The notes under the pieces were generated by a model that did not search any database, had not been told where the DNA came from, and saw only the letters and a program-made list of their open reading frames with translations. The translations under genes were made by a program, and so were the position numbers. From Hungatella sp. UBA5982 (GTDB lineage Bacteria > Bacillota > Clostridia > Lachnospirales > Lachnospiraceae), in the NCBI GenBank assembly GCA_002429965.1, contig DJBG01000222.1, positions 469-10,796 on the forward strand: DNA of 10,328 bases. The letters run 5' to 3'. Within the stretch, counting starts at the first letter, position 1. Every line of letters starts with the position of its first letter. Shown here in pieces: positions 1 to 6,646 of this stretch.

Positions 1-49
1 TTGGAAAATGGCATGGGGAACCTGCCATTTTGTAACTGGGAGGGGAAGC

Positions 50-1024
50 GTGAAAGAGGAACTTTTGAAATACTTAAAGGAGGCATCGGAAGCGAAGAAT
101 GGTATATGGAAAGAGACATCTTCGATTTTATGCCATCATGAAAAGGAACCGGGAAGCAATGTGGTTGATAAGGATTTGGTAATAGGTCAGGGAGAATTGA
201 TGGATATGCATTGTCAGCCGCCTGATGTTTCCATTCCGGATCATAGCCACAACTATGTGGAACTGGTTTATATGTATAGCGGATCTACGGTCCATAAGAT
301 TAACGGGGCCAGTATCCTGCGGTTGGATACCAATGATCTTTTACTATTAAGACAGGGAACAAGCCATGCCATTGAGCCCGCGGGCGAGGATGGTATTGCG
401 GTTCATTTCTTTTTACTGCCAGAATTTTTTTTCTATCCGGAGATGATGACAGAGGCTGGAAGTGCACTGCGCCATTTTTTTACCAGGAATCCGTCGGGAA
501 AGCATCTTGTGGCGGACTATCTTCACTTTCACTTGCAGGATATGCTGCCTGCTAAGAACCTGTTAGAAAATATGATCTGGTCGATGATGAAAGATAAAAA
601 AGGCAGACAGGAAATTAATCAGGCGACTATGGGAATACTGATCATGGAATTGTTTCATAATGCAGATAAGGCAGAATTGCATGACATGGCTCAATATGAG
701 GAAAAAGTTGCAATGACTGCATATCAATATCTGGAGAACAATTATCCTTCTGCAACTCTGGAAGAGTTTTCAACCCTATCCATGCAGCCGCCTTATTATA
801 TCAGCCGTTTGTTTAAACGGCATTATCAGGTGACGTTTACGGAATGCTTACAGCTGATCCGTTTGATGAAGGCGTCAGTTCTTCTTACCTCGGCATCGAT
901 ACCGGTGGAAGAGATTATTGTGGAAGTTGGATATGAAAACAGCAGCTATTTTCACCGGCTGTTTAAGGAACGGTATGGCATGACACCCAAGCAGTACAGA
1001 GATAAGTCTAAGTGCCAATTCTGA
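50..1024 (+). CDS. AraC family transcriptional regulator (cupin sensor plus double HTH)
   Basis: A DNA-binding regulator of about 324 residues. The N-terminal third has the AraC-type cupin pattern (PDHSHNYVELVYMYSG, followed by beta-strand-rich sequence and RQGTSHAIEP), which in this family senses a small molecule, often a sugar. The last 100 or so residues form two helix-turn-helix units: the first ends in YYISRLFKRHY, and the second carries the signature VGYENSSYFHRLFKERYGMTPKQYR. I place the start at GTG 50, because GGGAGGGG lies 4 nt before it. The ATG at 8 in the same frame has no ribosome binding site and would add 14 residues of poor quality. The gene is complete and ends at TGA 1022-1024. 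Its targets are not identifiable here: the downstream operon has its own promoter and no sugar genes are visible, so the regulon is probably to the left of the window. Family is certain; ligand unknown. Confidence 0.93.
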   Translation: MKEELLKYLKEASEAKNGIWKETSSILCHHEKEPGSNVVDKDLVIGQGELMDMHCQPPDVSIPDHSHNYVELVYMYSGSTVHKINGASILRLDTNDLLLLRQGTSHAIEPAGEDGIAVHFFLLPEFFFYPEMMTEAGSALRHFFTRNPSGKHLVADYLHFHLQDMLPAKNLLENMIWSMMKDKKGRQEINQATMGILIMELFHNADKAELHDMAQYEEKVAMTAYQYLENNYPSATLEEFSTLSMQPPYYISRLFKRHYQVTFTECLQLIRLMKASVLLTSASIPVEEIIVEVGYENSSYFHRLFKERYGMTPKQYRDKSKCQF

Positions 1025-1052
1025 AAAGATTATGAAATATTTCCCAGGGACA

Positions 1053-1081
1053 TTGACTTTCGACCCGTACGTTATTATAGT
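1053..1081 (+). promoter_or_regulatory. Sigma-A promoter for the zinc-ribbon/DUF2156/GNAT operon
   Basis: TTGACT (1053-1058), a 17-nt spacer and TATAGT (1076-1081) each match the -35 and -10 consensus at five of six positions. Transcription would start near 1088, about 27 nt before the first ATG at 1115. It lies in the 90-nt gap after the AraC gene, so the operon need not depend on read-through. Confidence 0.65.
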
Positions 1082-1114
1082 TAATGCAAAGTGAAAAGGG
1101 GCGGCAGATACAGG

Positions 1115-1519
1115 ATGAATGGATTTAGAGAACGTTTTGCACGTTTTATGATCGGAAGATACGGCATGGACAGGCTGGGACAGTTTTTAAACGCTGCTGC
1201 TTGTGTTTTTCTAGTGGCCGGATTGTTCAATGGCAGCAGATGGCTGGATATTGCGGCCTTGGTTTTTCTGGTTTTATGCTATTTTCGTGTGTTTTCAAAG
1301 AATATTGGAAGACGCTTCGAAGAAAGCCAGAAATTTGAACGCATCTGGTTTCGGGTCTCGGAAGTATTCCGAAAGTGGCGTTTCAAGCTTCAGCAAAGCA
1401 GGAAATATCATATTTATAAATGCCCCAATTGCAGGCAGAAGATCAGGATTCCAAGAGGAAAAGGGAAGATCAGCATTCATTGTCCGAAATGCGGCACCGA
1501 TTTTATAAAAAAAAGCTAA
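1115..1519 (+). CDS. Small membrane protein with C-terminal zinc ribbon
   Basis: A predicted 134-residue inner-membrane protein. Two hydrophobic helices, about residues 22-39 and 43-60, are joined by a very short turn, so both ends should face the cytoplasm. A basic, amphipathic stretch (65-100) leads to a C-terminal zinc ribbon: CPNC at 103-106 and CPKCG at 123-127, the four cysteines being the expected metal ligands. I chose ATG 1115 over the in-frame GTG at 1091, because AAAAGGGG (1094-1101) precedes it, although the 13-nt spacing is long. GTG 1091 would sit almost at the predicted transcription start with no ribosome binding site. It is first in an operon with two acyltransferase-fold genes. 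The ribbon could bind nucleic acid or a protein partner. No specific function is recognised. Confidence 0.85.
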   Translation: MNGFRERFARFMIGRYGMDRLGQFLNAAACVFLVAGLFNGSRWLDIAALVFLVLCYFRVFSKNIGRRFEESQKFERIWFRVSEVFRKWRFKLQQSRKYHIYKCPNCRQKIRIPRGKGKISIHCPKCGTDFIKKS

Positions 1520-1542
1520 CAGTAATATAGAAGGGAATAATT

Positions 1543-2463
1543 ATGAATTTACAATTTAAGCCGATTGAGGCAGAGGATATAAAGAAGATAGCGCCTTTTT
1601 ATGCCTTGCGGCCCAACAGGACCTGTGACAGCGTATATTTAGACAGTTTTATCTGGAGAGATTATTACCATGTTAAATATGCCATAAGCGATGATAAGGC
1701 ATTGCAGTTTTTGATGGAAAAGGACGGAGAGCCTTTTTCCGCAATGCCCATGTGCAAAGAGGAAGATCTTCCTCGCTATTTCCAGGAAATGGTAGATTAT
1801 TTTAATCAGGTTTTAAAAAAGCCTCTTCGTATCTTTCTTGCGGATGAAGAGGCAATTAATTTCTTAAAGCTGGATCCGGAAAAGTTTGAAGTTAAGGAAC
1901 AAGAGGATTTAAAGGATTATCTTTATGACGGGGATGCCATGAGGACCCTGGCGGGGAAAAAGCTTCATAAGAAGAAAAATCATTTAAACTCCTTTTTAAG
2001 GGAATACGAAGGCAGGTATGAATACCGGACCCTTTGCTGTTCAGACCGGGATAATGTGCTGGAATTTTTGGATGATTGGTGGGAAAATAAGGTGGAAGCT
2101 GCGGAATTTGTCCGGCAGCTGGACTATGAGGTAATGGGGATCCATGATATATTAAAGAACTGTTCCTTGCTTAACGTGAGGATGGCAGGCGTTTATATCG
2201 ATGGAACTTTAAAAGCCTTTACCATCGGTACCTACAACCCCTTTGAAAACATGGCAGTCATCCACATTGAAAAGGCTGACCCAGCTGTTAAGGGGCTTTA
2301 TCAGTTTATTAACCAGCAGTTTTTGATTCATGCTTTCCCGGAAAATCCGGTGCTTATCAACCGGGAAGATGATGTTGGAATGGAAGGCCTGCGAAAGGCG
2401 AAAATGTCTTATTACCCCATTGATTTTGCAAGAAAGTACGGAGTCGTTCAGAAGGGCTTTTAA
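1543..2463 (+). CDS. DUF2156 protein (phosphatidylglycerol lysyltransferase C-terminal-like domain)
   Basis: A 306-residue soluble protein of the DUF2156 family, whose fold resembles the GNAT-like catalytic domain of MprF (lysyl-phosphatidylglycerol synthase). Visible hallmarks are a lysine-rich segment around residues 125-151 (DGDAMRTLAGKKLHKKKNHL) and the C-terminal signature at 272-292 (INREDDVGMEGLRKAKMSYY). The flippase membrane domain of true MprF is absent, so this is the stand-alone form common in Clostridia. Its acceptor is unknown; aminoacyl or acyl transfer is an inference from the fold. AAGGGA (1531-1536) lies 6 nt before the ATG. The gene begins 23 nt after the zinc-ribbon gene, and only 2 nt separate its stop from the next ATG, so translation of the two is probably coupled. 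Confidence 0.88.
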   Translation: MNLQFKPIEAEDIKKIAPFYALRPNRTCDSVYLDSFIWRDYYHVKYAISDDKALQFLMEKDGEPFSAMPMCKEEDLPRYFQEMVDYFNQVLKKPLRIFLADEEAINFLKLDPEKFEVKEQEDLKDYLYDGDAMRTLAGKKLHKKKNHLNSFLREYEGRYEYRTLCCSDRDNVLEFLDDWWENKVEAAEFVRQLDYEVMGIHDILKNCSLLNVRMAGVYIDGTLKAFTIGTYNPFENMAVIHIEKADPAVKGLYQFINQQFLIHAFPENPVLINREDDVGMEGLRKAKMSYYPIDFARKYGVVQKGF

Positions 2464-2465
2464 CT

Positions 2466-3515
2466 ATGATAAGGTATTTGAAGCAGGAAGAAAAAGGCGA
2501 GAGCCGGGCGCTGTGGGAAAAGGTTTTTTCTGAGGATTCCCAGAGCTTTATGGATTATTATTATTCGGACAGGGTAAGGAAAAATAAGATTCTCACCGCC
2601 TGGAAAGAGAATCGGGTGGCAGCCATGCTGCACCGCAATCCTTACGAGGTGGTGGTCAAGGACCGTATATGGAAGATTGACTATATTGCCGGGGTTGCTA
2701 CGGATCCGGAATGCCGCCATCAGGGATATATGAGGCGGCTTTTAAGCCGCTGTTTTTCCGATATGTATATGGAGCGGATGGGGTTTTGTTTTCTGGTGCC
2801 CGCCGATCCGGCAATTTACTTTCCTTTTGATTTTACCTATATCTGCGATTTGCCGGAAGTGGCGTTGAACGAAAAAGGACGGCTGCACCTTAGCCGCCGC
2901 GCTTTTGTGGAGCGGTCGGCTGAATGCAGGGAAGCTGCAAGGTTTGTGGGAAGGCAGCTGGAAAAGAGATATGAGGTCTATGCACTCAGGGATGAGGAAT
3001 ATTATCTGAATTTAAGCAGGGAAGTCAGAAGCGACAGAGGAGATCTGATTCTTCTTTTCACCAGAGATGAGAGAGAAAGACTGGCCGGTGTGTGGGCTTA
3101 TTACGGAGAAACGGCAGAAAATCAAAGAGAGCTTATTGGTCTTCCTGATTATGTAAAGGAAACAGGTCCGTTAAAGCCGGCTGTTATGGGCAGGATCATT
3201 CATCTGGAACAGTTTGTTTCTGTGATACGCTTAAAAGACGAATGCCCGGTCAGCGAGATGGAGCTGTTTATTGAGGTTAAGGATGACTTTATCCGCCAGA
3301 ATGACGGAGTGTTCCGGTGGAGGCTGAGCCAGGAAGGCTCCTCTCTTATCCCGGCAAAAGATGAGGATGGGATCAAACCGCATCTGTCCATGGGGATCAG
3401 TGAAATGACCTACTGGCTGTTTGGATATGGGATGCCAGCCGTACCTGAGGACAGAAGGTCTATGATGGAACGAATCCGGCCTTTAAAGGGAGTTTTTTTT
3501 GACGAAATCACTTAA
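2466..3515 (+). CDS. GNAT family N-acetyltransferase, Eis-like
   Basis: A 349-residue acetyl-CoA-dependent N-acetyltransferase. The N-terminal GNAT domain shows the acetyl-CoA loop at 74-93 (IAGVATDPECRHQGYMRRLL, containing R-x-x-G-x), followed by FLVPADPAIYFPFDF at 109-123, the strand-helix arrangement typical of Eis/YkrP-like enzymes. The length and long C-terminal region fit Eis-type proteins, which carry a second GNAT-like fold and a sterol-carrier-like domain. Known Eis enzymes acetylate aminoglycosides or protein lysines; the substrate here cannot be read from sequence. The start is ATG 2466, with AAGGG at 2452-2456 inside the end of the DUF2156 gene. It is last in its operon, and a hairpin terminator follows 38 nt downstream. 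Confidence 0.88.
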   Translation: MIRYLKQEEKGESRALWEKVFSEDSQSFMDYYYSDRVRKNKILTAWKENRVAAMLHRNPYEVVVKDRIWKIDYIAGVATDPECRHQGYMRRLLSRCFSDMYMERMGFCFLVPADPAIYFPFDFTYICDLPEVALNEKGRLHLSRRAFVERSAECREAARFVGRQLEKRYEVYALRDEEYYLNLSREVRSDRGDLILLFTRDERERLAGVWAYYGETAENQRELIGLPDYVKETGPLKPAVMGRIIHLEQFVSVIRLKDECPVSEMELFIEVKDDFIRQNDGVFRWRLSQEGSSLIPAKDEDGIKPHLSMGISEMTYWLFGYGMPAVPEDRRSMMERIRPLKGVFFDEIT

Positions 3516-3553
3516 GAACTTTCGCTGGAAGGGAAAAGATACAGGTCGGCTTT

Positions 3554-3584
3554 GGCGGGTTCGCTTGAATCCGCCTTATATTTT
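3554..3584 (+). terminator. Intrinsic terminator after the GNAT gene
   Basis: GGCGGGTTC (3554-3562) pairs with GAATCCGCC (3567-3575) over nine base pairs with one G-U and a GCTT loop. The tail TTATATTTT is U-rich but interrupted. It sits 38 nt after the acetyltransferase stop and separates that operon from the aldo/keto reductase. Confidence 0.65.
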
Positions 3585-3802
3585 AGCAAAAGTCCGGCAG
3601 CAGAAATTGCCGCTGGGGCGTAGTGAGAAACATGAATAAAAGACTAACGATTAAAGAAAGTCAAGTAAAAGCTCAACTTTTGAGTAAAGTGTAGAAAAAC
3701 ATTAGTGGTAGGTGGAAAGAACCAATCCACAGTATCTTAAAACAACATAGCCTAACCCATAGAAAAGAATTGACTATGACAATAATACTAGGAGGAAAAG
3801 GT
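3585..3802 (+). other. Non-coding leader region upstream of the aldo/keto reductase
   Basis: About 218 nt without a convincing gene. It holds small inverted repeats: CGGCA (3595-3599) with TGCCG (3608-3612), and CTCAA with TTGAG around 3672-3684. A 20-codon frame with a poor ribosome binding site runs from ATG 3632 to TAG 3692-3694. No confident promoter was found; the reductase promoter should lie here. AGGAGG at 3790-3795 is the reductase ribosome binding site. Confidence 0.4.
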
Positions 3803-4792
3803 ATGTATCAGGCAGCGGAAAACAGATATGAGAAAATGGAATACAAGCGTTGCGGAAGAAGCGGAGTATTACTTCCCATGGTATCCCTGGGTTTATGGCA
3901 GAATTTTGGCCTGGAGAAGCCTTTGCAGGAGCAGCGTGAGATTCTTTTAAGGGCATTTGATATGGGAATCACTCATTTTGACCTGGCTAACAACTATGGC
4001 TCTCCGGCATTAGGGAAGGCGGAGGAGAATTTTGGAGAAATTTTTAAAAGTGACCTGGGAAGATACCGGGACGAGCTGATCATTTCCACCAAGGCCGGAT
4101 TTGATATGTGGCCCGGACCTTATGGAAACTGGGGTTCCAGAAAGTACTTAATGGCCAGCCTGGACCAAAGCTTAATACGGATGGGGCTGGACTATGTGGA
4201 CATTTTCTACCACCACAGGCCGGATCCGGAGACACCCTTAGAGGAAACCATGAGGGCGCTGGCTGACATCGTGAGACAGGGAAAGGCTCTTTATGTGGGA
4301 ATCTCCAATTACGGTGATCAAGAGGCAAGAGATGCGGTCCTTATGTTAAAGGATATGGGAGTCCCCTGCCTGATTCATCAGCCAAGATACAACATGTTTG
4401 AAAGAGGGGCAGAAGATGGATTGTTTTCCACGCTTCTCGAAAACGGCGTAGGCTGTATCTGTTACAGCCCTCTTGCTCAGGGAGCGCTGACGGATAAGTA
4501 TTTAAAGGGAATCCCTCAGGAATCCAGAGCCGCAAGACAGGGAACGACCGTAGGCGGGCGTTATCTGTCAGAGGAAAAGTTAGAGCAGATAAGACAGTTA
4601 AATGAGTTGGCCCTTGAGCGTGGACAGACACTGGCCCGGATGGCTCTCTCCTGGGTACTTCGGGAAAAGGCAGTGACTTCCGTTCTGATCGGAGCCAGCA
4701 GCGTAAAACAGCTGGAGGACAGCGTGTCTTGTCTTGATAATCTTAAATTTACACAGGAAGAATTGGAAAAGATTGATTCTATTTTAAAATAA
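3803..4792 (+). CDS. Aldo/keto reductase (YghZ/Kv-beta-like)
   Basis: A 329-residue cytoplasmic NADPH-dependent oxidoreductase of the aldo/keto reductase superfamily, a TIM barrel that reduces aldehydes and ketones. The catalytic tetrad is visible: Asp60 and Tyr65 (FDLANNYG), Lys97 (STKAGFD) and His138 (YHHRPD). Further family marks are GISNY at 166-170, YSPLAQGALTDKYL at 221-234 and the cofactor-binding IGASS at 297-300. The segment GPYGNWGSRKYL after the lysine matches the YghZ branch, whose E. coli member reduces L-glyceraldehyde 3-phosphate and methylglyoxal; the substrate here is inferred. ATG 3803 is chosen because AGGAGG ends 7 nt before it; the in-frame TTG at 3770 lacks a site. The DUF951 gene follows after 48 nt with no terminator between, so the two may be co-transcribed. 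Confidence 0.94.
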   Translation: MYQAAENRYEKMEYKRCGRSGVLLPMVSLGLWQNFGLEKPLQEQREILLRAFDMGITHFDLANNYGSPALGKAEENFGEIFKSDLGRYRDELIISTKAGFDMWPGPYGNWGSRKYLMASLDQSLIRMGLDYVDIFYHHRPDPETPLEETMRALADIVRQGKALYVGISNYGDQEARDAVLMLKDMGVPCLIHQPRYNMFERGAEDGLFSTLLENGVGCICYSPLAQGALTDKYLKGIPQESRAARQGTTVGGRYLSEEKLEQIRQLNELALERGQTLARMALSWVLREKAVTSVLIGASSVKQLEDSVSCLDNLKFTQEELEKIDSILK

Positions 4793-4840
4793 GTAAGAAG
4801 CAATGGAAATTTGTCATGGATGGAAGGGGCAGCGAATGAT

Positions 4841-5038
4841 ATGAATTATGTGGTTGGAGATATTGTGAAACTTAAAAAACCCCATCCCTGCGGAAGCCAG
4901 GAGTGGGAAATTTTGAGAGTCGGTGCGGATTTCCGCTTAAGATGCATGGGCTGCAGTCATCAGGTCATGGTGCCAAGGAAGCTGGTCGAGAAGAACACCA
5001 GGGGCCTAAAAGGACAGGATGGCCTGCCAAAGACCTAA
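4841..5038 (+). CDS. DUF951 family small protein
   Basis: A 65-residue protein of the DUF951 family, conserved across Firmicutes and of unknown function. The family pattern is clear: VGDIVKLKKPHPCGSQEWEI at residues 5-24, then GADFRLRCMGC at 28-38 and PRKLVEKNTR at 45-54. Cys17, Cys35 and Cys38 with His15 could bind a metal or interact with nucleic acid, which is inference. I start at ATG 4841, where family homology begins. GGAAGGGG (4822-4829) is 11 nt away, a little far. An in-frame ATG at 4820 and a TTG at 4811 lie upstream, but their residues do not look like the family. The gene sits upstream of rpsF-ssb-rpsR, but that operon has its own promoter. Confidence 0.87.
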   Translation: MNYVVGDIVKLKKPHPCGSQEWEILRVGADFRLRCMGCSHQVMVPRKLVEKNTRGLKGQDGLPKT

Positions 5039-5084
5039 AATGATGGAAGACAGAGGAAAAAGTTCGGGAAAATGAGAAAAGGAC

Positions 5085-5113
5085 TTGCTTTTATCAGATG
5101 TTTCCGGTATAAT
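5085..5113 (+). promoter_or_regulatory. Promoter of the rpsF-ssb-rpsR operon
   Basis: A perfect -10, TATAAT (5108-5113), is preceded after exactly 17 nt by TTGCTT (5085-5090), a weak -35 that matches only at TTG. Transcription would start near 5120, giving an untranslated leader of about 70 nt that folds as described in the next entry. Confidence 0.7.
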
Positions 5114-5133
5114 ATTAATCCGTGACATATAGA

Positions 5134-5180
5134 TTCCTTGCTCCTGAAACTGAAAGCAGGGGCCAGAGACCACAAGGAGG
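5134..5180 (+). promoter_or_regulatory. rpsF leader hairpin sequestering the Shine-Dalgarno; candidate S6:S18 binding motif
   Basis: Two stems stack without interruption on the 5' side. Outer stem: TCCTTG (5135-5140) pairs with CAAGGA (5173-5178). Inner stem: CTCCTG (5141-5146) pairs with CAGGGG (5157-5162) around a 10-nt loop. The 3' side carries a 10-nt bulge, CCAGAGACCA (5163-5172). The outer stem covers most of the AAGGAGG ribosome binding site of rpsF. A bulged two-stem hairpin before rpsF is known as the target by which the S6:S18 complex represses its own operon in many bacteria; assignment here rests on position and shape, and I have not verified the conserved bases. Confidence 0.55.
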
Positions 5181-5189
5181 TAAAGAAGC

Positions 5190-5477
5190 ATGAACAAGTA
5201 TGAGTTAACCGTTGTTATTAACGCAAAGCTCGAAGATGAAGAGAGAGCAGCAGCCATGGAAAAAGTTACAGGTTACATCACTCGTTTCGGCGGCGCTGTA
5301 ACAAACGTTGATGAATGGGGTAAGAAGAGATTAGCTTACGAGATTCAGAAAATGAAAGAAGGATTCTACTACTTCATCAAATTTGATGGCGATTCCACAA
5401 CTCCCAACGAGTTGGAAGCACACATTCGTATTATGGAGCCTGTCATCAGATACTTATGCGTTAGACAAGAGGCATAA
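5190..5477 (+). CDS. rpsF: 30S ribosomal protein S6
   Basis: S6 binds the central domain of 16S rRNA as a heterodimer with S18 on the small-subunit platform. The 95-residue length is normal. Family marks are the opening MNKYELTVVINAKL, DEWGKKRLAYEIQKMKEGFY (residues 42-61), and the ending IMEPVIRYLCVRQ. The start is fixed by AAGGAGG at 5174-5180. First gene of the conserved rpsF-ssb-rpsR operon; ssb starts 22 nt after its stop. Expression is probably controlled at translation by the leader hairpin that pairs with its ribosome binding site. Confidence 0.98.
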   Translation: MNKYELTVVINAKLEDEERAAAMEKVTGYITRFGGAVTNVDEWGKKRLAYEIQKMKEGFYYFIKFDGDSTTPNELEAHIRIMEPVIRYLCVRQEA

Positions 5478-5499
5478 TAGATAAAGAAAGCGTGATCGT

Positions 5500-5955
5500 A
5501 TGAACAAAGTAATCCTTATGGGCAGATTGACCCGTGATCCAGAAGTAAGATATTCCCAAGGAGAGCGTGCTATGGCAGTCGCAAGGTATTCCCTTGCAGT
5601 TGACCGCAGAGGCCGCAGGAATCAGGACGGCAATGAGCAGACAGCCGACTTTATCAATTGCGTAGCATTTGACAGAGCAGGAGAGTTTGCGGAGAAATAT
5701 TTCCGTCAGGGCATGAGAGTACTGATTTCCGGAAGGATCCAGACTGGAAGTTATACGAATAAAGACGGCATTAAGGTTTATACAACAGATATCGTTGTAG
5801 AAGATCAGGAATTCGCAGACAGCAAGGGCGGAGCTTCCGGAGAAGGCGGCGGCGGTTATCAGCCAGTCTCCAGACCGGCCCCCTCCAGTGCAATCGGCGA
5901 TGGATTTATGAATATTCCGGATGGAGTCGAAGACGAAGGACTTCCATTCAACTAA
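5500..5955 (+). CDS. ssb: Single-stranded DNA-binding protein
   Basis: SSB binds single-stranded DNA as a tetramer in replication, repair and recombination. The OB-fold spans about residues 1-108, with MNKVILMGRLTRDPEVRY at the start, ADFINCVAFDRAGEFAEKYF in the middle and GRIQTGSYTNKDG before the last strands. A glycine-rich flexible linker (about 113-120) leads to the acidic tip EDEGLPFN, the docking site for partner proteins. The tip ends in PFN, one residue past the usual terminal Phe, a variant I believe occurs in Lachnospiraceae. The 151-residue length is typical. The ribosome binding site is weak (AAAGAAAG, about 5484-5491), unlike those of rpsF and rpsR. Second gene of the operon. Confidence 0.97.
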   Translation: MNKVILMGRLTRDPEVRYSQGERAMAVARYSLAVDRRGRRNQDGNEQTADFINCVAFDRAGEFAEKYFRQGMRVLISGRIQTGSYTNKDGIKVYTTDIVVEDQEFADSKGGASGEGGGGYQPVSRPAPSSAIGDGFMNIPDGVEDEGLPFN

Positions 5956-5976
5956 ATCTAACAGGAGGTAGTACCA

Positions 5977-6243
5977 ATGGCATATAATAAGAATGATAAA
6001 GCTGATGGCGCTAAGTTCAAAAGAGGCGGCATGCGCAGAAGAAAAAAAGTATGCGTATTCTGCGGAGAGAAGAACGGCGTAATTGATTACAAGGATGTAA
6101 ACAAATTAAAAAGATATGTATCTGAGAGAGGAAAAATCCTTCCTAGACGTATCACTGGCAACTGCGCAAAGCATCAGAGAGCGCTTACTGTTGCAATTAA
6201 GAGAGCAAGACATATCGCTCTTATGCCTTACACTATGGAGTAA
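5977..6243 (+). CDS. rpsR: 30S ribosomal protein S18, zinc-binding form
   Basis: S18 pairs with S6 on the platform of the 30S subunit. The 88-residue sequence has the usual core [20 protein letters not shown] and [20 protein letters not shown]. It retains CVFC near residue 27 and CAKH further on, the ligand set of the zinc-containing C+ type, rather than the cysteine-free form some bacteria use under zinc shortage. AGGAGG at 5963-5968 lies 8 nt before the ATG. It is the last gene of the operon. A hairpin overlaps its stop codon, and the true terminator lies about 120 nt further on. Confidence 0.98.
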   Translation: MAYNKNDKADGAKFKRGGMRRRKKVCVFCGEKNGVIDYKDVNKLKRYVSERGKILPRRITGNCAKHQRALTVAIKRARHIALMPYTME

Positions 6244-6264
6244 ATCCTTATTTTATAAGGGTTT
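6242..6264 (+). other. Hairpin overlapping the rpsR stop codon
   Basis: AAATCCTTAT (6242-6251) pairs with ATAAGGGTTT (6255-6264) over ten base pairs with one G-U and a 3-nt loop. No U-tract follows, so it is not a complete intrinsic terminator; it may protect the 3' end of the operon mRNA. Confidence 0.5.
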
Positions 6265-6360
6265 GCGAGTAGGGTAGATAGAGTTTAAACAATTTTAAAC
6301 AAATCGGGATGATTTTTTCGGAGTGTTTTGATACTGAAAAAAGAGTTCGGTGATAAGAAG

Positions 6361-6390
6361 GACTTCACATGAGAATGTGGGGTCTTTTTT
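6361..6390 (+). terminator. Intrinsic terminator of the rpsF-ssb-rpsR operon (copy 1 of a repeated terminator)
   Basis: GACTTCACAT (6361-6370) and ATGTGGGGTC (6375-6384) form a ten-base-pair stem with two G-U pairs and a GAGA tetraloop, followed by six T residues (6385-6390). A near-identical copy lies at 7282-7311. Confidence 0.88.
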
Positions 6391-6569
6391 GTTGTCTTTA
6401 TTTGTTGAAGAATGAAGTATGATACATATTATTATTTATGATATCATTTGTCTTATTTAATGGAGTAATTAAGCGATAAACATAATAGTTTAAAAATATA
6501 GCCATATTCTGGTAATAAGAAGCAATATAGTATATAATAGCTAATTATAGGATCAAGTTTTATTATGAA

Positions 6570-6597
6570 TTGAAATATATATCAATAGTGCTATATA
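6570..6597 (+). promoter_or_regulatory. Candidate extended -10 promoter for the membrane-anchored orphan gene
   Basis: TTGAAA (6570-6575), a 16-nt spacer and TGC-TATATA (6589-6597) suggest a sigma-A promoter with an extended -10, giving a leader of about 40 nt. A perfect TATAAT at 6533-6538 is an alternative but has no good -35. In sequence this AT-rich such matches arise easily by chance. Confidence 0.4.
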
Positions 6598-6646
6598 TTT
6601 TCAGTAGATAGATAAAAATAATTTGAGAATCTAAGGAGGAATAACC

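Larger units (their letters stand above)
6244..6646 (+). other. 403-nt gene-free stretch between rpsR and the membrane-anchored orphan gene
   Basis: No gene is seen on either strand. From left to right it holds the hairpin overlapping the rpsR stop, a 7-bp palindrome GTTTAAA/TTTAAAC (6283-6300), a 9-bp stem TTTTTTCGG/CTGAAAAAA (6313-6342), and the strong terminator at 6361-6390. After the terminator the sequence turns very AT-rich and contains the candidate promoter of the next gene. The change in composition marks the left side of the accessory segment. Confidence 0.6.

Noticed and set aside
8..49. ATG at 8 as the start of the AraC gene
   Set aside because: No ribosome binding site and atypical residues; GTG 50 has GGGAGGGG at good spacing.
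3554..3575. A T-arm-like motif (GGGTTC...GAATCC) suggesting a tRNA gene
   Set aside because: The hairpin has nine stem pairs and a 4-nt loop rather than a 7-nt T loop, and no acceptor, D or anticodon arms surround it. It is best read as a terminator.
3632..3694. 20-codon open frame starting MNKRLTIKES
   Set aside because: Ribosome binding site is poor, there is no recognisable homology, and the length is within chance. Kept only as a note in the leader region.
4080..4803. Several minus-strand open frames across the aldo/keto reductase
   Set aside because: They are shadows of a well-supported gene, are rich in Pro/Ser/Arg as expected for antisense reading, and match no family.
6283..6342. 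Two further stem-loops between rpsR and its terminator as separate terminators
   Set aside because: Both are AT-rich stems without a downstream U-tract; they may fold but do not look like intrinsic terminators.
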